From Nymphaea colorata (lineage: Eukaryota > Streptophyta > Magnoliopsida > Nymphaeales > Nymphaeaceae): 64,000 nucleotides of DNA. Each line of letters begins with the position of its first letter. Position 1 is the first letter of the stretch. Below, in pieces: positions 1 through 12,073 of the stretch. Both the position numbers and the translations under genes were made by a program. Location: the NCBI RefSeq assembly GCF_008831285.2, contig NC_045147.1, positions 14,176,854-14,240,853 on the forward strand, in the 5' to 3' direction. The notes beneath the pieces are model-generated. The model saw nothing but the letters and a program-made list of their open reading frames with translations. It was not told the DNA's origin and did not search any database.

Positions 1-2034
1 TTGCGTGCTTTTGGTCATGTAACAAAGTTACAAAAGATTCTACAATTCATAGAACGGAAGGTTTTTTCTCAAATCTATGGATATCAAAACCATGAGGATC
101 TTATACCAAATTCAATCAAACATCGTTAAGGGTAAGATAATCCAAATCCTTAGCAAATGTAATTTCTAACATGGTTAGGCTACTACAAACAAAAGCTTAA
201 ACAGTGCATCTTTTCATATCAAACTTTCCCCTTCTCTGGTGTGTTACTAAAAAGTTAGATATACAATTCTAGTGTCTTCCTTTTTTATTCGCCCATGCAT
301 TTGTTAGAGAACCTATGTCACCATAGTGCAGGGTGCGGGTGCCGGAATGGAGCACATCTCAAAAAATTTAGGTGTGGTGGTGCAACGAGGGTATTTTATT
401 ATTATTATTTTTTAATTTATTATATATATAACAGGATAAACATATTATTACAATTTAGTTATTAATGTATATAACATACTTGAATCATTGTCTTGCATAG
501 GAAAATATCAAAACAACATATATTATATAAGTAATTTAGTAATATGACATTTTAACTGGGCTCAGATGTGAGTCGGAGCCGCACCCATGTCTGGTGCGCA
601 CCTGACTCGATGCGGACTCCAGTGTGGCAGTGAAATAGAAGAGTCTGTTGACTTAGTATAGAACACAAAAGTACTGAGGCATTATGTGCCAGTGACAATA
701 AGAAACCTTGCATAATCACACTGAACGAAATCTTGATCCACTGTCTTCTTTGCAATACGCAAAAGAAACAATCCTCAAGCTTAGCTAATTCGTTTTTTAT
801 AACTAATTTAGTAGAAAAATATGCTGTACACTGATGATTTTATACTTAAGTAGGCCCTGAACTCGACTTCCCATGCAGTTGTGAAGAACTTGATGATTAC
901 AACTCAAGTTCATCGTCAAATTATTTAAACCAAATTCAGTATGATTAAAGACAACAAATAGTACCTGACAAATCTATGTATTTATATTAACTTAAAATCG
1001 TATTGAATATCCCTGAATCTTAACCTTTAAAATATAAGTACTAGTAAATTTGGATACATGTTGTCCACTAATTAATCTCATTTTTAGACTGTAGTGGTTT
1101 ATAATCATAAGAATAATAACTTGCAAGAAAATTGTCAACTACTTGAGTTTTCTGGAGTTATTTATATCAATCAAATGATTGAGATTAGCGTTTTCAAGAG
1201 CTAAATTTAATACTTATATTCCAAAATCTTTACAAATTTATGAGTAATTAGTTATATAGATCAAACGATTGGGTTCAATGCCTACAAGTGCTCATATTTG
1301 ATATGTACATTCTAAAAGCTATATATATATATATATATATATGAAGAAAAGCATTTTTTTTTTGTTTAGAGCAGATTTTATAAACTGAACAATCAAATTA
1401 TTGATTTTCAAGCCCTTAAAAAACCCAAAGATGATCATTCACAAATATAACCATATTGAACGTTCGATCTGTCTACGTTAAAGAAAAAAAAAGTCACCTT
1501 TTTCGAAGCTAGATCAAGTGTTACATGATCACATTAAAATGCTTTCAAAATAATTTGTGTTTGTTTAAGTCCAGTTGAAACGTACACGAGGGCGTGTCTA
1601 TGGTTACTTTGTTAAAACAGTGAGAAAATGTTAACCGGGAAATCTTTTACATTTTTCAAATGTTTACATCAGATTTCAATTAATTAATTAATGTTTAGAT
1701 GGAAAGATATAAACTTGTAAACAATTAGATATGCCAAGTTCACAACCACCTACGATATTTTAGGTAGTGAATCATTATGGATAGAATTTCCTTCAACAAA
1801 AACCAAAAGATGGTCTTAGAACAATTCAATCACATAGATGCAACAAATTTATAGTCCAAAAAACTATGAATACATTTGTCGATGCTAGACCGAATGTTAT
1901 ATGATCACATTAAACAGCTTTTAACGTGCTTTTTTGGTATACAAATTCAAACATTTAAAATCCATTTATACAGTTGCATTTGTTAAAAATATCATAAAGT
2001 ATATATTTCCTGATCACCATATAATTTTCGAAAA

Positions 2035-2093
<59 letters not shown>

Positions 2094-2110
2094 AAGAAGA
2101 AGAAGAAGAA
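2035..2110. repeat. compound microsatellite (TG)n(GA)n(GAA)n
   Basis: An uninterrupted TG run passes directly into a GA run and then into GAA units. Both strands give spurious open frames here (Cys-Val/Arg-Glu or Thr-His/Leu-Ser repeats), which are not genes. Confidence 0.95.
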
Positions 2111-3272
2111 GCCGATAAAATGAGAATATATATCAAAATTGGAGGACAAGACGTCCCCTAGATACAAAAATTGGGGACAAGAAGTCCTCTAGTTACAGTA
2201 ACAAACCGCAAGACAAAAGCAAAAAAAGAAGTATAAATACAACGTACAGAAAAACAAAAAAATGGGTAGAAAAAGAGTGGAAGGACTGACCGACATCATC
2301 TCTCAGTCGTAGAAAGAGGACGACGTCGCAAGAAGAAGAAGAAGAAGAAGAAAAAGCCAGGTGAAAGATCTTTGTTTCTGTAAAACATAATAACCATATG
2401 TATGTGAGTGTCTTAAAAGTGATTGAGAACTGGCCCTGCCCTGATTTACAAGGCAGTATGGCATTAGCTACGTATGAGAGACTTGTCGCAGTCTATTGTA
2501 TCTTGTAGAAATAGTTTATAAATAAAAATAATGTCATCTGGTGTTGTTGTGCATTAAATTTTTTCAATATATGCTTCACATATGGATGCAAAATGTCCAT
2601 AATTTCAGGAACAAAGAAGTTATAAAATTCGCTACCTAGAACTAATATAAGCTAGGAAAGCTAAGCCTGTTGATTGTAAGATATTTCTTTAGTGAACTAG
2701 TCATATCGTTTAAAAGATATTGACAGACCCCATTTGAGGCATTTGGCAACATAAACACTGCATAAGTATTTAACGAATCTACAAAAAGATGCAGTGTTTA
2801 ATGAATTTTTTCTAATTTTGAGACATATTCATGAAACACTGAGGCATTGTTCTCAAACTCTCTATTTAAAAACTCCATCATGATAATAAAAGTTATAGCA
2901 TCTCTTTAAATTTTTTCTTTTCCCCTTTCTTTCCTCTTAAAGGGTTGTTAGTATAAATAGTACATGTAATTGTCAACCAGGGATTGGGCAAGCATGGAGA
3001 CAAAGCAATCTTGTATAACAGAGCGTGTTTGACAACATAAAACTAACACTAAACGGGCATTTCATGAATTTGTTCCTTCTGACCGGATTAGTTATTGGAT
3101 GGTCACTCGTCCAAAGCAGGTATAGTGTTCTGGCACGAACATACTGAAAGTGTTAGTATTCGGGTGCTTAAAATTATTAAAAAAGTACCCCAACACACAC
3201 CCGACAACAGTACTATTCACTAATTTTATGAACATTGATGGATCTAGTCATGCATTGCAATCTTAAAAAAAA

Positions 3273-3314
3273 TGTGTGTGTGTGTGTGTGTTTGTGTGTG
3301 TGTATATATATATA
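3273..3314. repeat. microsatellite (TG)n(TA)n
   Basis: A TG run with one TTTG interruption continues into a TA run. Confidence 0.9.
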
Positions 3315-4735
3315 TTTAAATTTTTATTTATTTATGTGCAAGTGTTCCTTAAAGTTTAAAATTTAACCTCTTGGTACCATTAACCAAAAATTTCTAACTC
3401 AGCGTCGACATTTTACAGTATCATAGAGTTACCAACTTCGGGTTTTACACAGCCATATTAGTGATAAAGGCTCTCAACTTGGGTGCAATAGAAAAAAAGG
3501 GGGTTTGAATAGGCCCCTAGAAGCTGGTAATTGAACCCTTGCCTGATTGCAGGGAGGGACCAACATGTTGCAATATTAAAGCTGTTTCTATATTTCTTTG
3601 ATTCTTCCTTGTTTTTGTAATTATTTTATTTAGTGAAATATATGCACTGGAACAGCGATAATAAAAAGTGCAGAAAGACCCTTGCTACTTATTGAACCTG
3701 TATTCATAAGTTAAAACACTTACATTGGGTGATCCCACCGCTTGAAAGAGCGGCCGAAGCTTTCCTTCTTTTCCCTACCTCTAAGGTTTAGAGCTGCATC
3801 AGAATCGAGTGAACTTACAGTTACTTCTTTTAGCTTGAAAATAGTATCTACGATTACGTTTCCGTAGAAATCAAACTGACGACCGGGCTTTCACCAGCTC
3901 ACTAACTCAACCAGTTGTACTATACCTCTTCCGCAGCTAAAACAATTACCTGTTACAATAATTATTTTTCTGTTAAGTAAAGCCTTACATATTCTTAGCG
4001 TTCTTTTGGTTCGGACAAATAATCGGGTGACCTATTGGAAAAAAGAAAAACCCGATACGCATCTAGTCTCCATTGACACAAGCAAGGCAAGTTGAAGTTG
4101 AAGTACGAGTGGAAGGAATACAATGGAAACATTTTGGAACATATTAACTTGTACAGTGAATGCAATTCACAAAACTGCGAGAAGCCAAAATAAAAAAAAT
4201 GACTAGAAAAGTAAATTTTGAAACAAAAATTTATGATAATAAAAAAAAAACCTAGGCTTTTGGAACCATAACAAAATAGGCTTAAGCTTAATGTTTTCTT
4301 ATTGAAAATGCCGTTTTACGTAGATGAAACAATTAAACGTCATATATTTCAATGTAAGCATACTTTTGCTATCCATTTAAAAATCGAGCATGGTTTTGCA
4401 AAATTTTCTTTATGGGCGGAAAGAAAAACTGGTTTGGAGAATAACCATGTCAGATGTCTTATTTTCAGGGAAAAAGCCAGAAGTTATTTTTTATAAGGTA
4501 TTAAATATGTAGTTAACGAATCTTTAATTGGCCGTGGGATGATGACTTGGATTCCATGGAGCTGCACCATATATTGGAGCCAGGTCCATTCAAATCCAAC
4601 ATTGGATTAATGTTTCAGGGCTCGGTAGACATATAATTTTTAAATCATGTTTAAATATTTTAAGAGTTCATTGTATGAGTGTGTAAGATTTATGGATTTC
4701 TTCGTATTTAAATAAAGAAACCCTCCCCATCTCAG

Positions 4736-4759
4736 TATATATATATATATATATATATA
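4736..4759. repeat. microsatellite (AT)n
   Basis: An uninterrupted AT dinucleotide run lies just upstream of the GC-richer patch that begins near 4920. Confidence 0.9.
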
Positions 4760-4919
4760 GATTCGTTCCTCCACCCTCAGTAAAAACATTTCACCCTTTG
4801 GTCATGTGCTGCCGATGAATGATGAGTGCAGGCGTACTGGTGTCCACTAAATGGGTCACTCAGATTTAATCGGTGAGTTGAAATTGGATCCCTCGTTGGC
4901 GTCAGCTCATTTAAAAGAG

Positions 4920-5723
4920 GAGGCAGAGACGGTCCCCTTGGCCCTAACTTTTGGGGTCGGGATCTGCCGCAGTTCCTGTTTATTGGCGGAGCCAGGCGGC
5001 GGCCATGTGCCCTGAGCGGCGGCCACTCCTTGGCCTTTCCCTTCACCTTCAGCCTCCCTCCGCCCTTTCGACCTACGGTAAGGTCATCCTTAAAGCCCTT
5101 TCACTCTCCCCCCTTCCCTTTTTCCTGTTTTCTGCTTTGAAGTGACGGGGGCCCAGAAATCGAGTCTCCGGCAATCTTTAATATATACAACGAAGGTTAC
5201 GATAATAAAAGAAGCCTTCCCGGCGTTACGGCAGATATTTTCTGATGCCAAGTTGGAGGCGCTGCTGCTCTTTTCCCCTTTAACCATTTTCACGGGAGGT
5301 TTTCGCAAACTTGGGGCCATTCTGCAAAATCAGTATAAATCACTTTTCTTGCCAAAATAGGCATCTTCTTTTTTCTTTTTTAACAGTGCCTCTCTGGTTT
5401 CCCATTCGGAGATGTCTTCTTCCCGAGGAGAAGACTCCCCACGTAAGCACTTCCCTTCAGCCCACGTCCGCCATTTGTATCTTGTACAACGATCTCATAT
5501 TAAAAAAAGACAGAAAGAGAAAAGAAACGGCGACACGAATATCTCTGTTTCTTTTGTCAAGAGTTCCCCCCCGTGTTCGGTGGCATCCGTTCATGTTTAT
5601 CGTCTTCAAGTTCCCGAACTGCGCTCCCTCCAGTATGCCTGGGCGAAGGAGGATGACGGATTCGAGCTTGTGCCTTACTGTCTCAGGAACGAAAAACTGA
5701 AAATCATTTGCATTTTGTGGTAG
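4920..5723 (+). pseudogene. possible 5' gene relic with splice signals, identity unknown
   Basis: This patch is clearly GC-richer than its surroundings and carries ordered plant-type splice signals on the + strand. There is a donor TACG|GTAAGG at 5077/5078, a polypyrimidine tract and TTTTTAACAG acceptor ending at 5386, and an ATG at 5412 that opens with Met-Ser-Ser-Ser-Arg-Gly-Glu-Asp-Ser-Pro. A possible second donor CCCAC|GTAAGC follows at 5441/5442, and a TTTTGTCAAG acceptor-like site ends near 5562. Read through without the second splice, the frame runs to 5723 (103 codons). I do not recognise the product, and no downstream exons could be linked. It may be the truncated 5' end of a duplicated gene or simply a chance arrangement. 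The structure is inference from signals only. Confidence 0.25.
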
Positions 5724-8700
5724 GGAGTCAAGAACAAATTTTGATTTTTTCAGACTGATTTGAGTGCGATACGTTGATTTTAAGAAACTTTTACACCTTG
5801 CATATAAATGCAGGATTCAGGCTATAAAGAGGGACTACATTTTAACATCATTCCTTGTGGAAGCATATAAATCTTTAGATGCTGTTTTTTTCATGCATAT
5901 GTCCTAAAAGTGAAAAACAGATTTTCATATAATACTTTTTAAAGCATTAGATAAATCTAACTATTTTTATGGTTAAATGCATGAAACAATAGCATAATGC
6001 TACTATTCCCAAATAACATTTTTTGAGTTTTTTAAGACATTAGTCTAACTTGTTATCTGGCAAAGAATTGGGAAAGTTTTGCTCCATTTGATTTGCTTGC
6101 TTGCTCTCTCAAACTAGGAGCTTGGAAAGCGTGCATCACCAATATGTGGCCCTTGTTTACTTGTTTCAATTTTTCTAGATAAGTGCGGGTGCTGCCAATA
6201 TACCCAGTTGTCTAGAAAACTTGGAGAAACTGGGAAATTTATCATGAATAACTCCTTCTTCGCACTTAATAGAGGCTTGGAAATTGTACAAGAAATCACC
6301 ATTTTCTTATTTAACCTTGCACACAAAGGCCTGCCTAATTCATTACTAAGAAACTGGTTTTAAATGGTTCAAAACATTTGTCTCGTCCATTTTCGTAAGA
6401 AAGCTCTCTCTTTTCATATGAAATTAGTCGTCCCATTTTCTCTAACAGCTGAAACAAAACATCCGATTGCAAATAAGAGAAGAAGGATGCCATGGGAACC
6501 CTTTTCCCTTGGAAAGCTGTTTCTCACAAAAAGGAAATGCTTCCCATGAAGGTTAATTTTGGTTACTGCTCTAATTAGATAATAAGGTTTGACATGTTAT
6601 GGACTACCCAATCAAAACAATAAATAGAGTGCTTGAGGATCGTTTGACAACAACAACACGTACATGTGAGTGTCACATGAATCTGTCTCAAAGATTGGTT
6701 TGGAATAACTTCTGGATCATTTACTGAGTAAACAACCCTTTAGTTGTGAGTGTACTTCTCAAGTTGCCGAATAATACCGTGTCAAGGTGACTTTGAGTGA
6801 AAAGCAGCTCCACCTTTATTAAAATAAAAAATAAACTTGATCTTCATGAAATGCCTAAACAAAGGAAATCAAAATTTTAGTTATTAACTCCTGCTTCAAG
6901 ACTTTTCTTTCTTTCTTTTAATTTTTTTTTCTTTTTTGTCACAATTATCTTCTTCATCTTAAGATCCACCAATTTTAAAGCAAGAAAAAATTAATAAAAA
7001 TTCAATCTCAATTTATGACATATATATAGGATTTATTTGATCTCAAAAATTAAAAGTCAAAAAATCTGTTGCTAAAAAACAGTTGTCATAGGAGACTTAA
7101 TTTATAAAAATGCAAGGATTCACGGTACTTTTAACAACAATTTATTGTACTTGTAAAGACAAATTCTCATCCAACAACTATCTGGCAGATTTGAATGTAT
7201 TTAGCACTAAGAGTACACTCAAATCTCGCCGCAAAGTTGAACCAAACTTCTGTTGACTATTGGTTCACCTTTCCTCTTTTCCAGAAACATCTGCCAAAAG
7301 GATTGGGTCTCACTTTTCCCATAACTTTCCCATGGCATCATTATTGCTCTGTATCGGAGCGGATCCATCGTTATACATTGTGAAAAGAAAAATATTTATT
7401 TTATGTTTAAATCAACTTAATATATCTTAAACTATTTTCAAAGTTCATTAAATAAGAAATAAAGCCATACGAGCCAACAGTGAGCGAGAGGGTCAATCCC
7501 CTATTCAAAGCGAATCCTGAAGGGCCCCTCATTTTCCTTGCTTTTGAAGTCTTGAGCTGCGTTGGTGTCACTGATAAAATCGACATCGACAGTTATTGGA
7601 TGGTTACGTGATAAGAAGGATTTTCTCCTTCGCATCATAAATCAACGAATCTCAATATAAGAATCAAGAATCAAGAAATAACAAAGTGAAATTAACAAAG
7701 TAATCCCCAAAATCTAGTGTCTAACTCACGTTTTTTCTCTTTTTCAAACTCAAGAAGTACCAAATAAAATCTCAGGTGAAGTACTTATACCTCCTCTCAC
7801 CAAAAGAGCAATGGATTCTAGGATCCCTAAAACATGAAACCCGGATTGAAATATTATCAAGGGTCTAAATGATCAAATGAAATGTCACAAATGACTAACT
7901 AGCTTCACGAATGGTCGAATCTTGCCACCTTTGCCCTTTCATTGCACGTAGGGACCTCCTCTCACACGTACTTTTTCTAGACATAAGTTTTGACCCGTGT
8001 ACGAATCCTTGTTGGAGTTCTCAATTGATGTTCTTGTCTAAGACAAATCCATATATATGCATCAGGCGAGTTTAGATGTATCGAGTCCCCAAGTGGCTGG
8101 TGTGGGCAGATGCCCACACCAGTCCAACAAAAATTTTATTATAGTGTTTCAAGATCACATTGTCATGATTCAAAAATTACATGTTATGCCTATAACAAAC
8201 TTATGTCGCCAACTCAAGTGCTCCTTAACGAAAAAAATCCTAGCTCCCCACTGCACTACGGCACCACCATTTGCTGGTTACACGTCAGCTAGCAGGACCA
8301 AATCTGCTACAAGTTCTTTAATTTGGGTTGCTAGTATGATATATGCTCTCATATCGATAGTTTACAAGGAATTGTTGAAGAGCATCTATACTTAAAATTA
8401 AAGAGTTTGTCTTAAATTTTAAGTTAATTTGTAAAGAGCTTTTCAAAAAAAATATTAGTCTTGCATCCTCAAAAGAGGAGCCCATTTATGTTGCTTACAT
8501 TATGACCAACTAAATTGAGTTAATGTCACGCATCATGCCAATCTTACACCGGGCTCAGGTTTCCAATATGCTTACAACCAGCCCATTCTCATAATGAGCT
8601 CAGCTGACCGACTATGAACCCGAATTCGAACTCGAACTCAGTGTGGGAATGCATGGGGTCGTACCAGTTACCACCCAAAATATTTACATACCGAGCTATT

Positions 8701-9050
8701 TTCTTATTATTTGTTAGTTGCTTTAGTGTCCTGTCCATGACCAATACATTTTACACATTTAATAAATTTTTTACTAACATCTAAATCAATTCGATGAATC
8801 ATTTTTAGTATCATCCGCTTTTTGTGCAATGAGAAGCCTTAAAAACTTTAATGCATATTTCATATTTCTTAAGAGGGTGAGACAAATTATTTTTGTTTAG
8901 TTTAACAACTGATGTGACAGAAACATTATATTTTTTTAATTTAACATTTAAATATGTAGATTATATATAATATTAATTTTTCGCATCAGAAATTTAATAA
9001 AATCAGAAACTTTACATAATTTTCCAAAATACGGTCAAAAGGAAGTGAAA
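5724..9050. other. intergenic spacer, no gene recognised
   Basis: AT-rich DNA upstream of the trihelix gene. I see no gene. Short frames (for example 7195-7383 and 8057-8395 on +) lack recognisable motifs. The one notable structure is the perfect palindrome at 8097-8122. Confidence 0.55.
8097..8122. repeat. perfect inverted repeat, 12-bp arms
   Basis: The arm CTGGTGTGGGCA is followed after two bases (GA) by its exact reverse complement, giving a 26-nt hairpin-capable palindrome in otherwise AT-rich sequence. The loop is too short for a stable RNA hairpin precursor such as a miRNA. It could be a pair of fused terminal repeats from a lost mobile element, or a DNA-binding site; neither is shown. 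Confidence 0.85.
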
Positions 9051-10200
9051 AAGTGAAAAGAAAAAGATTGGCGCCACCGAGTTTCTTCACCGCGGGAGTC
9101 CGTTTCGCGTCCTTGACCTTCCGAGTGACATCTATTTTCGTCATTTCATCTTTTGCCAGGGGAGATTCTTACAGAAGACTCCCTTCCCCCCTTCAGGGAC
9201 GGAGGAGGGCCATCTTCGTCGTCGTCTCCGTCCTCCTTTTCGGGAGAACTTCCACACTGGTGACCCTCTCACGTGCGTGAAGCCATTCGGCCCCTCCGAG
9301 GAGGTAACTTCCGGCCGTCTTCTTCCTCCGTGTCGAGGGTTTTCGATCCTCAGTTGAGTTGGGATTTTCCTTTTCTGGCTGGAAGTTCTTCGCTCCTTCA
9401 TTTTCTGCTTCGGATTTGGTGACGAATTAGGGTTTCCACTGTGTCTTCGGTTGAGCATCTAGGGGTTTTCCTTCGTGTCGGCGAAGGGATTCGATCTTAC
9501 AGTTCACTTTGGCCTATTAGCGATCTTCCCGAGTCTCGGGTGGATTGGTGAGTTTGAGGTGATTCCTGTGTTTCTGGAGCAATGGTTTAGTTGTTTTATT
9601 CCGCTTGATTTTCTGGATTTTGGTGGGTTTGGCGTAGAAAGTTTGGATTTCTTTTGTCTGAGTGACTTTTTGCTGGTTCCGTTCTTTTCATCCTCTCTGG
9701 TTGGGAATTTCAAGAAGGAAGGTAGATATTTTCCGGATCTATAACATGCTATTCTTCTGATGTTTTTTGTGTTTGCCTAAGCGGGGATTTGAGATGTTTC
9801 CTGAAGTCCCCTCCCTGTCTTAGCGTGCTTCTTTACCATGCCATTTTATTCTTCCTCCTTTTTCCTTTGCATGAGCTTGCTCTCCAATCCGAAACCAAAT
9901 GCACTTGTTGGTTCATGATCAGTTCTTTCCTGGGTGAATGCCGTTCTATTCCGTTTGGTGGTCTTTACGACATAGCAAATCTGTAGCGGTTCCTGTTACA
10001 ATGCTAATATTGGAACCGGTGTTTCCCCTGCCGTTACTTGAATCTCATCAGTAATCACTAGACCTGGAATAAGCTTGTTTTTTCATACACTCTGGTGTTG
10101 GGGTGCTAGATAAAGGAGCTCAATTTCCTCTTCTTCTTGGGGTTATTGTTACAAAGAAAGTGGTCATCATCTTTCTACATCTTTGTTTCATCTTGAGACA
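9051..10200 (+). promoter_or_regulatory. promoter-proximal region and 5' leader of the trihelix gene, probable leader intron
   Basis: GC content rises from about 9060, with CT-rich and CG-containing leader-like sequence to about 9547. A consensus donor GATTG|GTGAGT at 9547/9548 suggests that the 5' leader is spliced. Likely acceptors are an AG at about 10166 or the TTTCATCTTGAG ending at 10197, directly before the start codon at 10201. Short upstream frames (9053-9280, 9475-9744) show no known domain and may be leader or intron sequence. The transcription start cannot be fixed from sequence alone. Confidence 0.5.
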
Positions 10201-11610
10201 ATGGAAGGGAACTTGTCAGGAGGAAACATGATTGCTGGTCCTTCCTATGGTGTCTTAGAGCTACAAGGATCTTTGCATCCCCACCAGCATCATCAACACT
10301 CACATGCACTAAATCAGAACCATCAACAGCATCAGCGCCCTCCGAGTCATCATCCCCACCTCCTTCAAGATGTGTACCCTATGTCGGTTACTCCACTCGA
10401 CTGCGAGCCGTCGTTGGCAGCGCCTGACTTCAGGGGTAGCCACAGAAGCACCCATAGTGGTGCCAAATTGTGTGCCAGTGATGAAGATGAACCCAGCTTT
10501 AATGAGGATGGCATCGATGGTCACCCGGAGGATGGCAAGGGTAAGAAGAATTCACCTTGGCACAGAATGAAATGGACGGATGGCATGGTGAAGCTTCTGA
10601 TTTCTATCGTGTCATACATTGGAGAAGATGCTGCTTCGGAATGCAGTGGAGGAAGGAAGAAGCTTGTGATTTTGCAAAAGAAGGGGAAGTGGAAAACTGT
10701 CTCTAAAGTCATGGCGGCAAGAGGATGCTACGTTTCCCCGCAACAATGTGAAGATAAATTTAACGATCTTAATAAGAGGTACAAGAGGCTTACGGATGTG
10801 CTAGGAAGGGGGACCTCATGTAAAGTTGTTGAGAACCCTGTGCTTTTAGATTCCATGGACCATCTTTCCGAGAAGTCCAAGGAAGATGTGAGAAAGATTC
10901 TGAGCTCTAAGCATCTGTTTTATGAAGAGATGTGCTCTTATCACAATGGCAACCGCCTGCATTTGCTAGATGACCCATCACTTTTACAGTGCTTGCAATC
11001 GGTTCTCAGAGGGAGAGACGGCCGGGCGTCGAGCAGGTCGGCAAGAGATGACAACGATTGTGAGGATGATGAAGATGAAATTGAGGAAGGTAACGACGAT
11101 CCAGAGGATAATGAATTTCATGGAGAGGATGGGGGCTTAATACACAAGAGGCCTAAGATTCGGAGCAACATAGAAGACACGAGCTTGTGGACAATTCCTA
11201 ATGCACATGACTTCTCCAAGCGAATTGGTTCAGAAAATCTTGTAGTAGGGGAAGCAAACGAGATGACACAGGAACAGGCATCATGGATGCAGAGGGAATG
11301 GATAAAAAACCGAATGTTGCAGCTGGAAGAACAAAAGATAAACATCCAAGCTCAAGCTCTAGAGCTTGAAGCTCAGCGCTTCAAGTGGCAGAGATTTAGC
11401 AGGAAGAAGGACAGGGAATTGGATAAGCTGAAGCTTGAAAATGAAAGGATGAAACTTGAAAACGAGCGCTTCGTGTTGCAATTGAGAAGGAAAGAATTAG
11501 AGCTCGGCTTAGGAAGGTCTGATGCTTCAATGCCTGAGTCCAGTCATGCCTTGGTGCGTTTGCAGCGGACAGGAGATCAGGATGAGATGGAAAGAACTCA
11601 CTGCATCTAA
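10201..11610 (+). CDS. trihelix DNA-binding protein (Arabidopsis At1g21200/At1g76870-like)
   Basis: An intronless frame of 469 codons encodes a nuclear transcription factor of the trihelix family. The N-terminal 60 residues are His/Gln/Pro-rich. The trihelix (SANT/Myb-like) domain covers about residues 118-198, beginning at SPWHRMKWTDGMVKLLI and continuing through the GKWKTVSKVMAARG and CEDKFNDLNKRYKRL segments. These hold the spaced tryptophans and the long third helix expected of the fold. An acidic stretch follows at about 273-311, a basic KRPKIR nuclear-signal-like motif at about 315-321, and a long charged coiled coil at about 358-447, probably for dimerisation. From memory the best matches are Arabidopsis At1g21200 and At1g76870, related to HRA1, a hypoxia-response regulator. 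Targets here are unknown. The frame is open from an ATG six codons upstream (10183), but Met-Glu-Gly at 10201 fits relatives better and 10183 may lie in a leader intron. The 3' UTR probably extends to about 11880. Confidence 0.92.
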   Translation: MEGNLSGGNMIAGPSYGVLELQGSLHPHQHHQHSHALNQNHQQHQRPPSHHPHLLQDVYPMSVTPLDCEPSLAAPDFRGSHRSTHSGAKLCASDEDEPSFNEDGIDGHPEDGKGKKNSPWHRMKWTDGMVKLLISIVSYIGEDAASECSGGRKKLVILQKKGKWKTVSKVMAARGCYVSPQQCEDKFNDLNKRYKRLTDVLGRGTSCKVVENPVLLDSMDHLSEKSKEDVRKILSSKHLFYEEMCSYHNGNRLHLLDDPSLLQCLQSVLRGRDGRASSRSARDDNDCEDDEDEIEEGNDDPEDNEFHGEDGGLIHKRPKIRSNIEDTSLWTIPNAHDFSKRIGSENLVVGEANEMTQEQASWMQREWIKNRMLQLEEQKINIQAQALELEAQRFKWQRFSRKKDRELDKLKLENERMKLENERFVLQLRRKELELGLGRSDASMPESSHALVRLQRTGDQDEMERTHCI

Positions 11611-12022
11611 TGAATCTGAAGGAGCTTGTCCTTTTCTTTCTGGTGTAGTGAGGCTTTTTCTTGTTTGATCTGGGGGAATTCCTTTGTTATTAGTGAGCCA
11701 TTTTTGACAACGTGCAAGTAAATGATGTAGCTTGTAAACTGTCTTCCTTCCTGTGTATATGACCAACACCGTTAAGCAAGCAATGCCTTGAAATTTCAAT
11801 CCGTCGTTATTCGAAGCGTACAAAGTCTGATAAGGATCCGATTTCGAAATGCTGAATTCGATAATGATGTAACATTTCACAAAGAAATTGTGAAAAGGTT
11901 AAAATTGGTGATTCTAGATTGTCTTTTTACATTGGAAAACGCTATGTAAAGGGTTTCTTTATGGAGCCAGTATGCTTACATTTGGTTAAACACGGCATCG
12001 ATGTACTCATTCACTAGGCCAC

Positions 12023-12073
12023 CTCAATCTTAAGAAAGACTAATTGGGCTCAATCTTAAGAAAGACTAATTGG
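12023..12073. repeat. short tandem duplication, 26-bp unit
   Basis: CTCAATCTTAAGAAAGACTA and the bases after it occur twice in direct succession with a 26-bp period. The copies match almost perfectly, so this looks recent. Confidence 0.9.

Larger units (their letters stand above)
1..4776. other. intergenic spacer, no gene recognised
   Basis: This AT-rich stretch has no open frame that I recognise and none longer than about 75 codons apart from frames running through microsatellites. It holds (TA)n at 1318-1342, a compound (TG)n(GA)n(GAA)n tract at 2035-2110, (GAA)n near 2328-2352, (TG)n(TA)n at 3273-3314 and (AT)n at 4736-4759. A small frame at 4302-4496 (+) has no recognisable motif. The GC-richer patches at 325-360 and 555-620 contain repeated GTGCGGGTGCCGG-like words and resemble decayed repeat ends rather than a gene. 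Confidence 0.6.

Noticed and set aside
1934-2167. Overlapping open frames on both strands near 2 kb
   Set aside because: Both run through the (TG)n(GA)n microsatellite and have no other content.
8097-8122. miRNA precursor at the 8.1 kb palindrome
   Set aside because: A 2-nt loop and 12-bp stem cannot form a plant miRNA hairpin.
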